A stretch of DNA of 64,000 nt, from the NCBI GenBank assembly GCA_963921935.1, contig OY998175.1:287464246-287528245 (forward strand), in the 5' to 3' direction. The stretch is from Galeruca laticollis. Lineage: Eukaryota > Arthropoda > Insecta > Coleoptera > Chrysomelidae. Shown here piece after piece: positions 52,803-64,000 of the stretch. The notes under the pieces are model-generated. The model ran no database searches. It had not been told where the DNA came from and saw nothing but the letters and a program-made list of their open reading frames with translations. Each line of letters opens with the position of its first letter. Position 1 is the first letter of the stretch. Both the position numbers and the translations under genes were made by a program.

Positions 52803-52841
52803 TAATATAGCGGGAATACGCTTGACCGAGTTGATTTACAT

Positions 52842-53120
52842 ATTCTGGAGTGCGTTGAAACTGGGATCGTAATCAACACCCGGCTTGTCGTTACCCTTTG
52901 GAGTGCGTTGAACCCTAGGGTAGACACCGTCTTTCAGCCGAAATTCTAGAGCGAATTGAGCCTAGAATGGAAGCCACCCGTCCTAGCTGAAGTCATGGAG
53001 AGCGTTGAGCCAAGAACAGAAGCCTTCCAGTCTAGCTGCAGTCTTGGTGTGTTTTGAACCCAAGACGGAAGCGAACTCCCACCTCACCGAGGTTCCGCTG
53101 TGTGTTGAACGCGGGATCTA
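52842..53120. repeat. ~50-bp tandem array of hairpins with conserved loop
   Basis: Six units have the loop word GNGNGNNTTGA(A/G) starting near 52848, 52901, 52949, 52998, 53047 and 53098 (spacing 48-53 bp). The flanking stems differ in sequence but pair: TACCCT/AGGGTA (52892 and 52917), ATTCTAG/CTAGAAT (52943 and 52962), GTCTTGG/CCAAGAC (53041 and 53060) and TTCCGC/GCGGGA with one G-U (53093 and 53111). Unit 4 has 5 of 7 pairs and unit 1 is weak. Spacing is not a multiple of three, so the array is not coding. Confidence 0.8.
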
Positions 53121-53284
53121 GTACCAAATACACCCCGTTCGTTTCAGGCAACCCGAATGAGGGGGTTAAACGAATATCCCAGGTCGACAAAACTAATTTA
53201 GTTACATAATCGTACTGATTCGGCAATCAATCCTCGCCGTAAAAATTGAAGGGTTGAAGTAACGACCGATCCAGTTTATTTCTA
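53121..53284. other. Unassigned spacer beside the Gypsy-D LTR
   Basis: It holds CCCGTTCGTTTCAGG and a G-run. It has no counterpart next to the other Gypsy-D LTR copy, where homology stops exactly at ACTAGAAT. It may be LTR sequence of another element. Confidence 0.4.
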
Positions 53285-53470
53285 ACTAGAATATTCTATA
53301 ACATATTAGTACGTCAATATGGAACACAATAGAAAAATCTTGAAAATTCTAGACTGTCACCTTGACAGGTGACTGTGACTACTCCGCCTATTCAGCCCTC
53401 TTCTATTTTCAGTCCAAGCTGTCATTCTGGCATTCATAAAACAGGTGTAAAATTGATTCCCCTCTTCAAA

Positions 53471-54470
53471 TTATTCGCCTCGAATTACAGGGACTTCGAC
53501 GTCTTCTTGAAACCAATTGGGTGGGTCATCATCGTAATAGCCAGCCAATCTGTCAATATGAACGACCTTAGGTTTACTTTTTGGTGTCAGACTAATGCGA
53601 TAAATTAGATCGTTGATTTTCTTGACCACCAGGTAGGGACCATCCCGATTTCGTTGAAGTTTCGGAGTTAACCCTTTCTTTCTTCGGGACTGGTACAACC
53701 AAACTGCATCACCGGGCTTAAATATCTCTTCTTTAAGGTTTTTATCCAACCGTCTCTTCATCTTTTCGCTGGTTAGTTTCAGTTGCGTCCTTGCAAACTC
53801 GTGAATCTTCTCTAACTTTTGTTGTAGGTCTTCAACATATTTGTCTTCTTCTCGGGACGAAGGAGGAGGTTTTTCAAAGAGGATATCGCTAGGAAGCTTC
53901 ATTTCTCGACCAGTGACCAACATTGAAGGTGTATAGCCAGTAGATTAAGGCTGTGCACTCCGATAAGATAAGAGGAACAATGGAATCAATTAATCCCAAT
54001 TTTGCTGGTTTTTGGAGACAAATAGCGATAGATATTGGTAAATTGTCCTGTTATGACGTTCTACTAAACCATCAGACTCTGGATGCATTGGTGTAGTTCG
54101 AGTTTTCTTGATCCCGAGGATTTTCATTAATTCTGTCCACAATTTAGATTCAAAATTTCTTCTTTGATCGGAATGTACTTCCAATGGTACTCCGTGTCTT
54201 GCGATGACATTATTCATAAATGCTTCAGCGACGGTTGCAGCCTCTTGCTTAGAAACTGGTACTACTTCTGGCCACTTGGAAAAGTAATCCATAGCTACAA
54301 TTAAGTACTTGTTACTTTTTTCTGTTTTTGGTACTGGCCCGCGTATGTCTACATCTACTGTCTGAAATGGTTCACCGGGTAGATATTGAGCCATTTTTCG
54401 ACGATTTCTAGTTTTTGGTCCTTTCTTTCCGCTGCATAAGTCACATTTCTTACACCATTCTGTAACGTCT
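53471..54470 (-). pseudogene. Gypsy-D integrase
   Basis: WCKKCDLCSGKKGPKTRNR ends the zinc-binding region. Then come VDVDIRGPVPKTE (first Asp), YFSKWPEVVPVSKQE, VHSDQRRNFES (second Asp; the usual G is R), TRTTPMHPESDGLVERHNRT (Glu), and a C-terminal part AVWLYQSRRKKGLTPKLQRN, GPYLVVKKINDLIYRI and VVHIDRLAGY. Two TAA stops near 53948 and 53990 lie in one continuous frame. A TGA near 54483 lies in the upstream frame. Confidence 0.88.
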
Positions 54471-54775
54471 TGGCAACAGTTGACTCAGTAGAATCGTTCA
54501 CGAACTCTGGCTAAGGTTTTACCAACTCCGTAATGTCCTGAACGACTGCTATGAAGTTCTTCCATCACTTTACGAACAAGTGATTTAGGCAAGACAAGTT
54601 GGTGGATCGTAGATACACTGTCAGAGGTCTCCCACGTCCGATGGAGTTTACCATCGCGAAGAGTAAGGGAATCCCATTGAGCTTAGTATCTTTTGATCGT
54701 TGAACCATACTTGAATACTTCTTGCCAATCGGGTCTAACTCCATTTTGTAGCCAGGTCCGGACAACTTTTAAGTC

Positions 54776-56049
54776 TTAATCTTTCTCTTGAAATTTCCTT
54801 AGGTTTTCTACTGACCACATGTTTTCGTCCGAGTCGCTTCCTATTGTTGTTGCATGTAGCAATTCTGTCTTTTCATCTTTGTTTATTTGGTTATTATTAC
54901 TTTGCTTTTCCTCAATTATTTGGCAATATCTGCATTGTTGTTCAGTACATGGCCTTCTGGATAGGGTATCCGCATTTCGGTGATAGCGACCTTTTCTATA
55001 AACTATCTCACAATTACACTGCTGAACTCTTTCTAACCATCTTGCAATTTGTCCTTCCGCATTTTTAAAATTCAACAGCCACTGTAGTGCCTATGTGTGA
55101 AAGTGTTCAATAGCCTTTACAATTGCTAACAGTTATTTTCTTGTAACGCAGTAATTTTTCTCCGCACTTTCCAGAGAGAGAATAAATTGACCTTCTTTAG
55201 GGTACGCTAAAACCGGTGCAGTGGACAACGTCTTTCTCAATTCAGTGAAGACATTTTGGCAATCTGGATCCCAATCGAATGATGTGTTGTTTTCAGTAAG
55301 TCTGTGTGAAAATTTGGCCATCTTTCCAAAATTTTGAACAAATTTCCGGTAATGTGTACAAATACCCAAAAATTGATCAGATTTTATTCCCTCTGCTGAC
55401 ACAACGTGACCCAAATATAAAACTTCACGTTGAAATAAGGAGCATTTCTTGGAATTCAATTTTAAGTTTGCATTTCTCAGTCGGCTAAAAACTTCTTCTA
55501 GATTGTTTAGATGTTCATCGAATGTTTTTCCCATTATAATGATGTCATCTAAATAACAAAGACAGGTTTTCCACGTCAGTTCTTTTAACACCATTTCCAT
55601 ATAAGTCTTTCAAAAGTGGCTGGAGCATTGCATAGACCAAATGGAAGTACTTGGAATCGATAAAGGCCATTTCCAGCAGGGAAGGCTGTTTTATCTCTAT
55701 CATCGGGATGAACTTCAACTTGCCAATATCCGCTCTTTAATTCTAATGTAGTAAACCACTGAGAGCTGGATAGGGTGGCCAGTGAATCGTCTATACGTGG
55801 CTGGGGGTGGCTGTCTTTTACAGTAACTTGATTTAATTTGCTATAGTCAACGCAGAATCTTGTACTTCCATCTTTCTTAGTTACTAAAACAACTGGAGAA
55901 CACCACGGTCCAGATGAATCTTCAATAATGTTCTCATCCAACATGTCTTGTATCATATTCGCTACATCTTTTTGTTTAGCGAATGGAAGTCTTCTTGGGT
56001 TTTCACGTATCGGTGGTGCATCTCTTGTATTAATTCTATGGTGGACCAC
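54776..56049 (-). pseudogene. Gypsy-D reverse transcriptase and RNase H
   Basis: RT begins MVHHRINTRDAPPIRENPRR, then SPVVLVTKKDGSTRFCVDYS (first Asp block), FTTLELKSGYWQVEVHP, where the usual Asp of LDL is Glu, and QVLPFGLCNAPATFERL. After a shift near 55600 come CLCYLDDIIIMGKTFDEHL (catalytic DD), KCSLFQREVLYLGHVVS and HYRKFVQNFGKMAKF. RNase H is decayed (FDWDPDCQNVFTELR, FILSLESAEKNYCVTRK), and its end IVYRKGRYHRNADTLSRRPC is at 54976-54925. At least two frameshifts are present. Confidence 0.88.
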
Positions 56050-56326
56050 GTTGATTCGCCCTGTAGATTTTCCGATTTCGAAAAGGCTAAGGTGATTTAA
56101 GATAAATTTATTTACCTTGCTCGCTTCTTCGGGTGTGAGTTTGTCAAAGTCATTGATCAGTGTCTTTATAAGTTGGTCATCGACTTTATTTTGTGGCTGT
56201 TTTTCAGGTTTGTGATTATCTCGTTCACTATGCTCCTCACTGGTTCACAATATACCAACTCGCGATTTTTCTTTAGCTCAACTGGTCTCCTAGATGTATT
56301 GGCAACGCGAACGTTAATTTGCTGTT

Positions 56327-56890
56327 CTATTTTACCAGAAATTTGGCTACCATTACTCCATCTTCTGTCGGTTCACGTGGTTCAATTAACCCAATAGTCA
56401 GATCTTCAGATTTTTCTTTAATATGAGCCATGACAGTTCTTTCTGAATTTACCGGAATTCTTATATCTTCATCAACTATAACTTTTATTTTGTGCAATTG
56501 ATCATTTTCACCACTGAGGATTACTTCTTCGTTGTCGATGGATGATACAGTTTTGTTTTTCAAATCTATTACAAATTGGTCTTGCATTATGTCTAAACCC
56601 CAAAACACATTCATCCATAATGTTTGCTACCAAAAGTGAGTGAACTATGGCCGCGTTTGCAATTCGAATGGATGCTGCTACTTGTCCCAACATCGGAGTA
56701 GTATGATTAGTTGTGGTTCCCCGCACAAGGCCTTTAGGTGCTCTTGCGTATTTCTGTGTCAACATATTTGGGCGTACAAATGATCTAGATGCCCCAGTGT
56801 CGACAATATATTTGTAATCGTGATTTTCTAGTTGTCCCCTAACAGTTAAATTTCGGCCATTTTTAAATGAAGAATATGTGCGAATCGTGG
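56327..56890 (-). pseudogene. Gypsy-D aspartic protease
   Basis: The frame reads LTVRGQLENHDYKYI, then VDTGASRSFVRPN (catalytic Asp in DTGAS) near 56790. LGQVAASIRI and HSLLVANIMDECVLG follow. A shift near 56600 continues with LDIMQDQFVIDLKN and VNSERTVMAHIKEK, the linker to RT. Confidence 0.82.
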
Positions 56891-58200
56891 GGTTTTGAAT
56901 GGCTTTAGTCGACGACCGCCCCGAATAGTCGACTTTTAGTAGTTTTCCTGGTTGCTGCGCCGATCAGGTGTTGGTAATCGACTTTGGTATGGAGATGATC
57001 TTCTAGGGTTGTTTCTTGAGGGACTATGAGCTCTCTTTATCACTTGGCTCTGCGAGGATGTAGGTTGTCTTGATCTTCTCTGGTTATCCGAGTTCCCAAC
57101 TTGGCTTCGAGATCTTGATGGAACCTCACATGTTCTCTGCAGATATCCAATTCTTCCGCTGTTGAAACATTTTCGGTATTCTTAAATTGGTGTACGACTC
57201 TGTAGGCTGTCTTTCAGTACGTTTTCGATTCTAGCCACAACTTCGGTTAAATTCTCCTACTCCTAGAAGTGTATTGCTCGTAATTTTGGACGTCCGATTT
57301 TGGAAATGGTTTTAGCAGCTTCTAATTCTTGAGCAAAAGTTCATACTTCTTGTAGTGTCAGATGGTGGCGTAATCGAAGGGCTTGTTGCATTTCTGTATC
57401 TCCATCAATTAATGCTTGAACGCCAAATTGTTCTAAAAAATCTTTAGGTGCTTGTGTATAGGCTAAACTCAATAGTCTTTCTATGTCACTTCCATATCTT
57501 GGAAGGTCTTGTCTAATTTTTGCACGCGCACCTTCAATTGACTTTGGAAAACTTATTTTAAATGTTGCTGTCCGTACCTGTTTTCCAAAGTTTGTATAAT
57601 GACGTCATAGCTAGGGTTGCCATGGGGTAATAATAATAAGGGATGTGGCTTTCTCTTGATCATTCCACCCATTGGCACTAGCTGCTGCTTCAAATTGGCG
57701 TCGATATGTCTCCAAAGATGATTGCCCATCAAATGTAGGTGGCTTGATAACCTGGTTTTGTCTCAAATTTACTATTTCAGCTCTGGCACTATCACTAATG
57801 AAACCGGTATCATTGGGATTAGCTTCTATTTTATTTACTTATGCATCTTAATTTATGTCTTAGGTCAAGCTTGTCTGTTTTTGAATCTTTCTCTGCCTTT
57901 TTTAAATCTTTCTCTACTATTTATAAATCTTTTTCTACTGTTGCCAAATCTTCCTTAACTGTTTTTATGTCTGTTTTTAGGCCTTCTTCCATTGTATCTA
58001 TTTTGTTATTTAAGGCCGCTACTTTATTTTAAAGGTAGAACTAAAATCGGACAGTACCTCTAATATTTGCTTCCTTTCCTCCTTCTCCACGTTCCCCCGT
58101 GTTCCTCTTCTTCTTTTTCATGCTTTTCTTGCTCCTTCATCTGAAGAAACCATGCTGGTGCTCCACTATTTGCTTCCATATCGGTGTCGTAATTTGTACT
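56891..58200 (-). pseudogene. Gypsy-D gag
   Basis: Translating across shifts shows LENRYGQQHLK, DIERLLSLAYTQAPKDFL, VQALIDGDTEMQQALRLRHH and FAQELEAAKTIS, a Retrotrans_gag core of the same type as Gypsy-C. The start region near 58180 reads MEANSGAPA. A Ser/Arg-rich segment covers about 56950-57200. Many stops. Confidence 0.72.
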
Positions 58201-58560
58201 TCTAGTATTGACTATAAATTACTTTTACCGCTGTCACCACTGTTATAAATTTCACAACTTTATTCAAAACTAGGCAAAATACAATACTACGTTTTAACAA
58301 TTCAACTTACTAATACATCAACCTATTGATTGACTGACTCTGCCACAACTGATCTATATTTACATATAGAAAGAACTTTCCAGAAAGGACTAGAATATTC
58401 TATAATATACTAGTTACGTCAATATGAAGCACAATAGAAAAATATTGAAGATACTAGACTGTCACCTTGATGGGTGACTGTAACTACTACGCATATTCAG
58501 CCCCCATCTTATTTTTAGTCGAAGCTGTCATTCTGACATTCATAGAACAGGTGTAAAAAT

Positions 58561-58759
58561 GTATAACTCTAAATAGAATTAGTGTTAAGAATTTTGTTGA
58601 TTTTTAGTTTACAGGTAACATACTATTGTTGAATAAACCAATCTAACCAAACAGCCCTTTTCATGTTCTACCCCCAGACTACCCACGGCAATGATGCATA
58701 GTACATTAAAAAATTAATCATGATCTAGTATTAGATTCTCCACTATAATGTAATCTCTA
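58561..58759. other. Short spacer, no gene recognised
   Basis: Sequence between the Gypsy-D outer LTR edge and the LINE 3' end. Confidence 0.4.
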
Positions 58760-59108
58760 ATTTATTTTGATGTGCTATAGATGCTCTTCTGATATTCTGT
58801 ACACTGAAACTCAAATTCCAGATATAAGACAGTTGTATTTTCTATGCACAAGTATCAAATATCATGCAAATAAGCATACAGCTTTACTTCCCTTCCATCA
58901 ATACAACACTCGCCAAAAAGATCATTACGTTACTCCCCTGATGGTTAAGGTCGCTGCTCAGAGATCATACTCTTTCTTTGCTCCAAAACTGTATAATATT
59001 ATTCCTGAAACAATAAAATCAATAAAAAGCAATAACCACTTTAAAAAAGAACTGAAAAAACACATACTTCAAAGTGGGAGAATTGAACTTCAGCGAATAT
59101 TCCATTAG
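58760..59108 (+). pseudogene. CR1/L2-type LINE 3' end
   Basis: An open frame of about 113 residues ends at 59108 and contains FLCTSIKYHANKH, YNTRQKDHYVTPL, RSYSFFAPKLYNIIP and HFKKELKKHILQ, the C-terminal tail after the RT thumb. It is the same region type as the end of the LINE at 16610-18355, but a different copy and family. A 3' UTR with TG repeats (59297-59330) follows. Confidence 0.7.
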
Positions 59109-59463
59109 ATAATTTAGAAACTCAAGAATACAAAAATTACGTACCTTTGCTAAATCGTCAGCTTGGAGTTTTGAGATTTCTTATGTCGAATTGTGCTGGT
59201 TTTCCTACTTTAATGTCTATCTGTTTGATTACGAAGTGCATGTGTATTTATTGTTGTTTTCTCGTGTAACTAGTAACTTTTACCTTTTAGCTTTCCATGT
59301 GTGTGCATGTGTGTCTATGTGTGTAAATGTGAATTTTTGCTCGTCTATTTGTATAAGACTGTGTTTTATATTTTACATTTAGATAGGTCTATCATCATTG
59401 ATTGAAACTTTTTAATATTCATTGTGATACGTTGTTTAGTTTAATTAGTTCTCGAAACAAGTG
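59109..59463. other. Probable LINE 3' UTR with TG-rich microsatellite
   Basis: TGTGTGCATGTGTGTCTATG-type repeat near 59297-59330. No coding content. Confidence 0.45.
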
Positions 59464-59703
59464 TGTTGAGTAGAAGTGAATAATTTTCAGAATTTCACGT
59501 AACAAAAGTTATAATTATATATTTATCGACTATTAACAAAGATCGTAAAGATTTACAAAATTGAAACATGTATATCGTAACGTCGATATTAAAGAATGGA
59601 ATGCTGTCAGTCGTGACAGTTGTTGTACCTCCTTGATCCCTCTACGACTTGTCGCTAGCGGTCGGCGTAGGTGGATGCTGATAGGTCCGTATTGGCGACA
59701 ACA
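59464..59703 (-). repeat. Bel-A 3' LTR (240 bp)
   Basis: On the minus strand it starts TGTTGTCGCC directly after the polypurine tract and ends CTCAACA. The limit at 59464 is inferred from the terminal inverted pentamer. Confidence 0.65.
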
Positions 59704-59742
59704 TAGCCCCCGCCTTGAAACACTTCAGGGTTTCAATGTAGA

Positions 59743-62700
59743 TTATTGTTGGTTTGGCAGAATGCAGATTTTTACCACTGGGCGTTTTAGCTCACTGGTT
59801 GACGTTTTGACGGTCACAGATCGTATGATGCCATCAGCACCCTTTTGAACTTGAGAGACTCTGCCTAACTTCCACTTTAAGGGTGGTAGTCCATCCTCCT
59901 TGATCAGTACCAATATACCGATTTTAATTAGCTGCGGGTGGTTTATTTTCCACTTCGTTCGAGTCTGCAAATAGGATATATACTCCTTGTTCCATCGAGA
60001 CCAAAAGTGTTGGATTATTTGTTGTACTCTTTCGAATCTTGAAAGACGATTCACTCTAATGTCCAATAGGTTGGGTTCTGGTAACGCCATCAGACTTTCT
60101 CCAATCAGGAAATGTGCCGGGGTAAGGGGATTTGTATCATTAGGATCGGATGATATTGGATAGAGTGGTCGGGAGTTGAGACACGCTTCTATTTGACATA
60201 AAATAGTAGTGAATTCTTCAAAGGTAGTAGAAGCGTTACCTAGTACACGTTTCAAATGGTATTTGGTAGATTTAACGCCAGCTTCCCAAATACCACCAAA
60301 ATGTGGTGCATTAGGAGTTATAAAGTGCCATTGAACGCCGTCGGTTGAGAGTTGTTCAGCAATGTTAGTTCCGGAGGAATCGAAAAAGGATTTCATCTCA
60401 TTGTTAGCACCAATAAATGTGGTACCATTGTCGGAGTATATTTTTGTACATTTACCCCGCCTAGCCATAAAACGACGCAGAGATGCCAAAAAACATTCAG
60501 ATGTGAGGTCACTAACAACCTCTAAATGTATAGCCTTAGTGGCAAAACAAACAAATAGTGCTATATATGCCTTGAAAGTTTTGAAGTTTCTACCTTTTCT
60601 GTCACGGAGTTGGAATGGTCCCGCGTAATCAACTCCAGAGATCGAAAATGGACGCGATGGAGTGACTCGTGATGGCCTAAGATCTCCCATTATATATTCA
60701 TGTGTTTTTGCTTTGCATCTAAAACATCGTACACAGTCGTGCACAATCCTTTTCACAAGATTGCGACCAGATAGTGGCCAAAATCTTTCTCTGATCGAAG
60801 CCAGAAGAGCTTGAGGACCAGCATGAAATAGCCTAATATGTTCTTGTCGGACAATTAACATAGTCAGGTGGCCATTTGAAGGAAGAATCACTGGATGTTT
60901 CTTCAAATAATCATAGTCGGATTCCTTTAATCGACCACCTACACGAATCACTTTATTCGCCTCATCATAAAATGGGTTCAAGCTTAAAAGTTTGCTCTTT
61001 TTATGTACTGACTTACAATGTGACAATTTGTGATATTCGTCAGAAAAATAATGACGCTGTACAATTTGAATGAGTAAGTAAAGTGATTCGTCAAGTTCAG
61101 TAGTTGTCAATGTGCCTTGGCGTTTAGGTTTACACTTATGCCTGATGTTATTTGAAAATCTCAAGAAATAGGCGAATATGCGCTGTAATTTCATGATAGA
61201 GGAACGTGACTCGATAATTGTGAGAATATATGAGATGAAGTCATCAGTAGCATTAACGAATGTAACAAGGTTATTACGAAGTTCTGGAAGTTCGGACGGA
61301 GTCAAAATGGCGGTGTCGTTATCATAAGAAGGCCAAGTGGATTCATGTTGTAAGAGTCATGGAGGACCGTGAAACCAAAATTCGGATTTTGCCAGGTCGA
61401 GTGGAGTCAATCCGCGTGATAATAAGTCGGCGGGATTGTCGTGAGTACTTACATGTTTCCATGCTCCAGTTTCAGAAAGGTTCTGAATTTGTGCTACCCG
61501 GTTGGCCACAAATGTTTTTAATATGTGTGGGGATGAATTAATCCATGAAATGCATATCATGGAGTCGGACCAATAAAAAATGTTGTCGTATTGAGAAATG
61601 CATAAGCGTGCTTTGTCAATGAGCTCAGCAAGTAAAAGCGCCCCAGATAATTCCAATCTAGGAATAGTTAAGAGCTTCAACGGTGCTACGCGTGTTTTGG
61701 CACAATATAAATGAGATGTAAGATTACCCAGCAAATCGCAACAACGAATATAAATGCAGGCGCCATACGCGGTCTGAGATGCATCGCAAAATCCATGAAT
61801 CTGTGTGAAAACAGGATTGGGACATAATGCTTGTCGGGGTATTTTTATAGAATTGAGGTGTTGCAACTGTGATTGGTAATGAGACCAAACTGTATGTATG
61901 TTACTGGGAAGGGACTCATCCCAGGACAATTTAAGTTTCCAAAGTTCTTGTAGTATGATCTTTGCCTTTATGGTAACAGGTGACAGTAGCCCAAGTGGAT
62001 CAAAGATCTGGGCAGTAGATGACAGAATTTGACGTTTAGTGACTTTGAGTTTCTGATTGGAAATGTTAATAGAATACTGTAAAACGTCGTTTGTTGGATT
62101 CCAAAGCAATCCCAACGTTTTACTTTGATCCTGGTCTCCTATATGTATTAAACCGGGCTCAGCATCAAGAAGGAAATCTTTAGCATTCGAAATCCATTTT
62201 CTTAATGGAAAGCCATATATCAATAAAAGTTTGGAAATATTGTCCTTAATGTAATTAATTTCATCGATAGTTTTAGCACCGGTGAGGAGATCATCTACAT
62301 AAAAGTCATGTAAAATAATGTCCGAAATTCGGGGAAATTCGATTTTATGACGGTGTGCAATTTCTTGTAGCGATCTGATCACGAGAAAAGCTGAAGATGC
62401 TAATCCGTAAGTAATTGTTTTCAAGACATACACATTAATTTCTCTCTCGGGTGTAAATCGCCATAAAATTTTTTGAAAGTTACATTGTTTTTCATTTACA
62501 AGTACTTGACGGTACATTTTGGTTATATCAGCACTCAAAACGTAATTATGTAGTCGAAACCTTAATAAAATATAAAACAGATTATCTTGAATGTTGGGGC
62601 CTACCATCATGATATTATTAAGTGAAATACCCGATGTGGTTTTAGCTGAGCCGTCGAAAACTACCCGCAACTTTGTAGTTAAAAAACTTTCTTTTAATAC

Positions 62701-63545
62701 ACAGTGATGTGGAAGAAAACACCCCGTGTCATTATTCTGCTCATCAGCTAAAACCATGTGACCTAGACGAATGTATTCATGAACAAAATTATGATATTGC
62801 AATTTCAAATCGGGATTTTTTTCAAGATTGTAAAATCGATTAGTAGCAATGCTTCTAGACTGGCCGAGAACAGAAATATCTTGTTTGAAAGGTATTGTCA
62901 CGATAAAACGACCGATATCGTTTCGGCACACGGTGTCCTTAAAATGTTTCTCACAATAATTTTCCTCGTCAGATAAAAATCGTGTTTTAGGGTACTCTTC
63001 TAATTCCCAAAATTTTGCAACCTGTGTTTCTAAATCGTTTGTTGTTGAAATACTACAATGGTGTGACGTAAAATCTCCATTCTTTATAAACAACGGACCT
63101 GAAACTAACCATCCTAATGTTGTTTTTTGCAGCGTAGGAAGACCGTCACCTAACTTGACTTGACCAGTACTCAAGAGGTCCCAGAATGTATCAGCCCCTA
63201 TTAATAAGTCTATAGGAGCCGGTTTATCAAAATTAGGATCTGCCAATGTTAATTTTTTAGGTATGTTTAGTCTTGTTGAATGTATGGATAAAGTTGGTAG
63301 ATAGTCTGTAATTTGTGGTAAAATAATACAAGATATTGTTTTCTGGAAATCGTTAATGTTTGATTTGAATTTCAAAGAGACGTAAAATTGAACTTTGTTG
63401 TGCATTTGATTCACACCGGAGATTGAAATGTTGATTGAATGTTTGTTTAGGTTTAAAAGCTTTGAAAGTTTCTCGGAAATAAAATTCACCTGGCTACCAC
63501 TATCAAGTAAAACCCTACACTGATGTGCGTTATTAAATACGTCGT
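59743..63545 (-). pseudogene. Bel-A pol: protease, RT, RNase H, integrase; one nonsense codon
   Basis: The protease begins VLLDSGSQVNFISEKL (DSG) near 63500. RT contains LRVVFDGSAKTTSGISLNN, YVLSADITKMYRQV (first Asp), TYGLASSAFLVIRSL and ILHDFYVDDLLTGAKT (YVDD). RNase H has FCDASQTAYGACIYI and FYWSDSMICISWI. The frame is open from 63489 to a TGA at 61357, where a Trp follows HGP in this family. It continues in the same frame through integrase: HIRLFHAGPQALLASI, HDCVRCFRCKAK (HHCC), ISGVDYAGPF (Asp), IYSDNGTTFIGAN (Asp), APHFGGIWEAGVKSTKYHL (Glu) and a DUF5641-type end at 59743. Catalytic residues are intact. Confidence 0.93.
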
Positions 63546-64000
63546 AACTGTAATTACTGCGGTAGAAAGTAATATTTGAGATGGAGTAGACAAACTAGTT
63601 GTGAGTGTATGTTGGGAGTTGATACAATCGTTAACTGTACCAAGAGCCCCCGTACTATTTGTGGTACCATTGTCAACCGAAGTGCCGTTTTCTCCTTCAT
63701 CACTATTCTGAAAATGTAACATAGTGTGATGCACTTTGCCGCATCGTCGACATCCAGCTGACTTACACTCTTTCGTGCGATGGTTAGATCTTAAGCAGTT
63801 TATACATAACCTTAAACGTTTCGCAGTGTTCAGTCTTTCCATTGTTGTTAATTTATTAAATTCAGGGCATGAATATAAACTATGATTATTTTTGCATAGA
63901 ACGCATATAACCTTATTTGAAATAGTAGCGAACGATTTCGTATGTTTTTGGATGGATTGTTTCGAAGCACGATGTTTAAATCCTTCCACAGAATCACACT
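63486..64000 (-). pseudogene. Bel-A gag, zinc-knuckle end (partial)
   Basis: The frame enters from the right edge. It shows VLCKNNHSLYSCPEF, LRLCINCLRSNHRTKEC and GCRRCGKVHHTMLHF, the Cys-rich end of Bel/Pao gag, then a Thr/Ser-rich linker and ILLSTAVITV. A one-base shift near 63548 separates it from the protease frame. Without that shift gag and pol would be one polyprotein, the usual Bel/Pao organisation. Confidence 0.88.

Larger units (their letters stand above)
53285..58560 (-). mobile_element. Gypsy-D LTR retrotransposon, decayed
   Basis: LTR copies match at 53285-53452 and 58389-58560 (words CTAGAATATTCTATAA, TAGACTGTCACCTTGA, AAGCTGTCATTCTG, ACAGGTGTAAAA). The right LTR continues to about 58240 with AATAAA near 58262 on the minus strand. 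The left copy lacks that U5-side part. The minus-strand order is gag, protease, RT, RNase H, integrase, the standard Gypsy order. Several frameshifts and stops occur throughout. Confidence 0.85.
59464..64000 (-). mobile_element. Bel/Pao retrotransposon (Bel-A), runs off the right edge
   Basis: The 3' LTR (59464-59703) has TGTTG/CAACA termini on the plus strand. AAGGCGGGGGC on the minus strand (59706-59716) is the polypurine tract. Upstream lie integrase, RT/RNase H, protease and gag in one nearly open polyprotein. The 5' LTR is beyond the window, so age and target duplication cannot be read. Confidence 0.92.

Noticed and set aside
53032..53226. Short minus-strand ORF of 64 residues
   Set aside because: It runs through the hairpin repeat array, whose unit spacing is not a multiple of three, and no family is recognisable.

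Overview
This window reads as insect genomic DNA, AT-rich and almost entirely transposable elements. A beetle is possible, but the order cannot be fixed from sequence alone. Only two pieces look like host genes: one spliced exon on the minus strand at 8919-9186, resembling insect CG3556-like (cobalamin-binding family) proteins, and one complete tRNA-Asp(GTC) at 19199-19270, which itself sits inside a Helentron-like transposon. There are no bacterial operons, no CRISPR array and no intact free-living virus.

Left part (1-13.8 kb). Two direct blocks of a ~174-bp satellite (1165-2200 and 6090-7040) flank a decayed mariner-like transposon. That transposon is split by a long LTR-like insert (about 2520-4524) which carries its own tandem repeats and a 198-bp Penelope relic ending in a perfect 155-bp palindrome. 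The host exon follows, then fragments of a second mariner-like copy, an I/LOA-type LINE, a hAT transposase and a DUF7869-like ORF.

Centre (13.8-34 kb). This is a nested tower whose layers can be dated by their target-site duplications. An RTE-like LINE (13755-14308, resuming at 32962) is split by Copia-A (14309-32961, TSD CATTG). Copia-A is split in its leader by a piggyBac element (14557-23050, TTAA on both sides), in its integrase by a solo LTR (24558-27801, TSD GCAT), and between RT and RNase H by a Penelope-like element. The piggyBac in turn holds a CR1-type LINE, the Helentron-like piece with the tRNA, a DD41D Tc1/mariner-like element and an internally deleted P-like element. A recent 1254-bp tandem duplication straddles the copia/solo-LTR junction.

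34-43 kb. A Gypsy gag remnant with a repeat-rich LTR, a second Penelope fragment and a tandem repeat precede a PIF/Harbinger element (39605-42509). Its transposase and MADF genes lie on opposite strands, and the last exon of each sits in the intron of the other.

Right part (43-64 kb). Copia-B (43311-52802, TSD TAATA, LTRs 196 and 194 bp, initiator-Met-type primer site) was hit by a nearly complete LINE (43727-49242, 12-bp TSD). It has also lost its integrase and RT to a junction with an antisense Bel/Pao 3' end. A ~50-bp tandem array of hairpins with changing stems but a conserved loop follows (52842-53120), then a decayed Gypsy (53285-58560), a LINE 3' end, and a Bel/Pao element (59464 to the window end) with only one frameshift and one nonsense codon in the visible part.

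All family names come from recognising protein motifs by eye; no database search was run.
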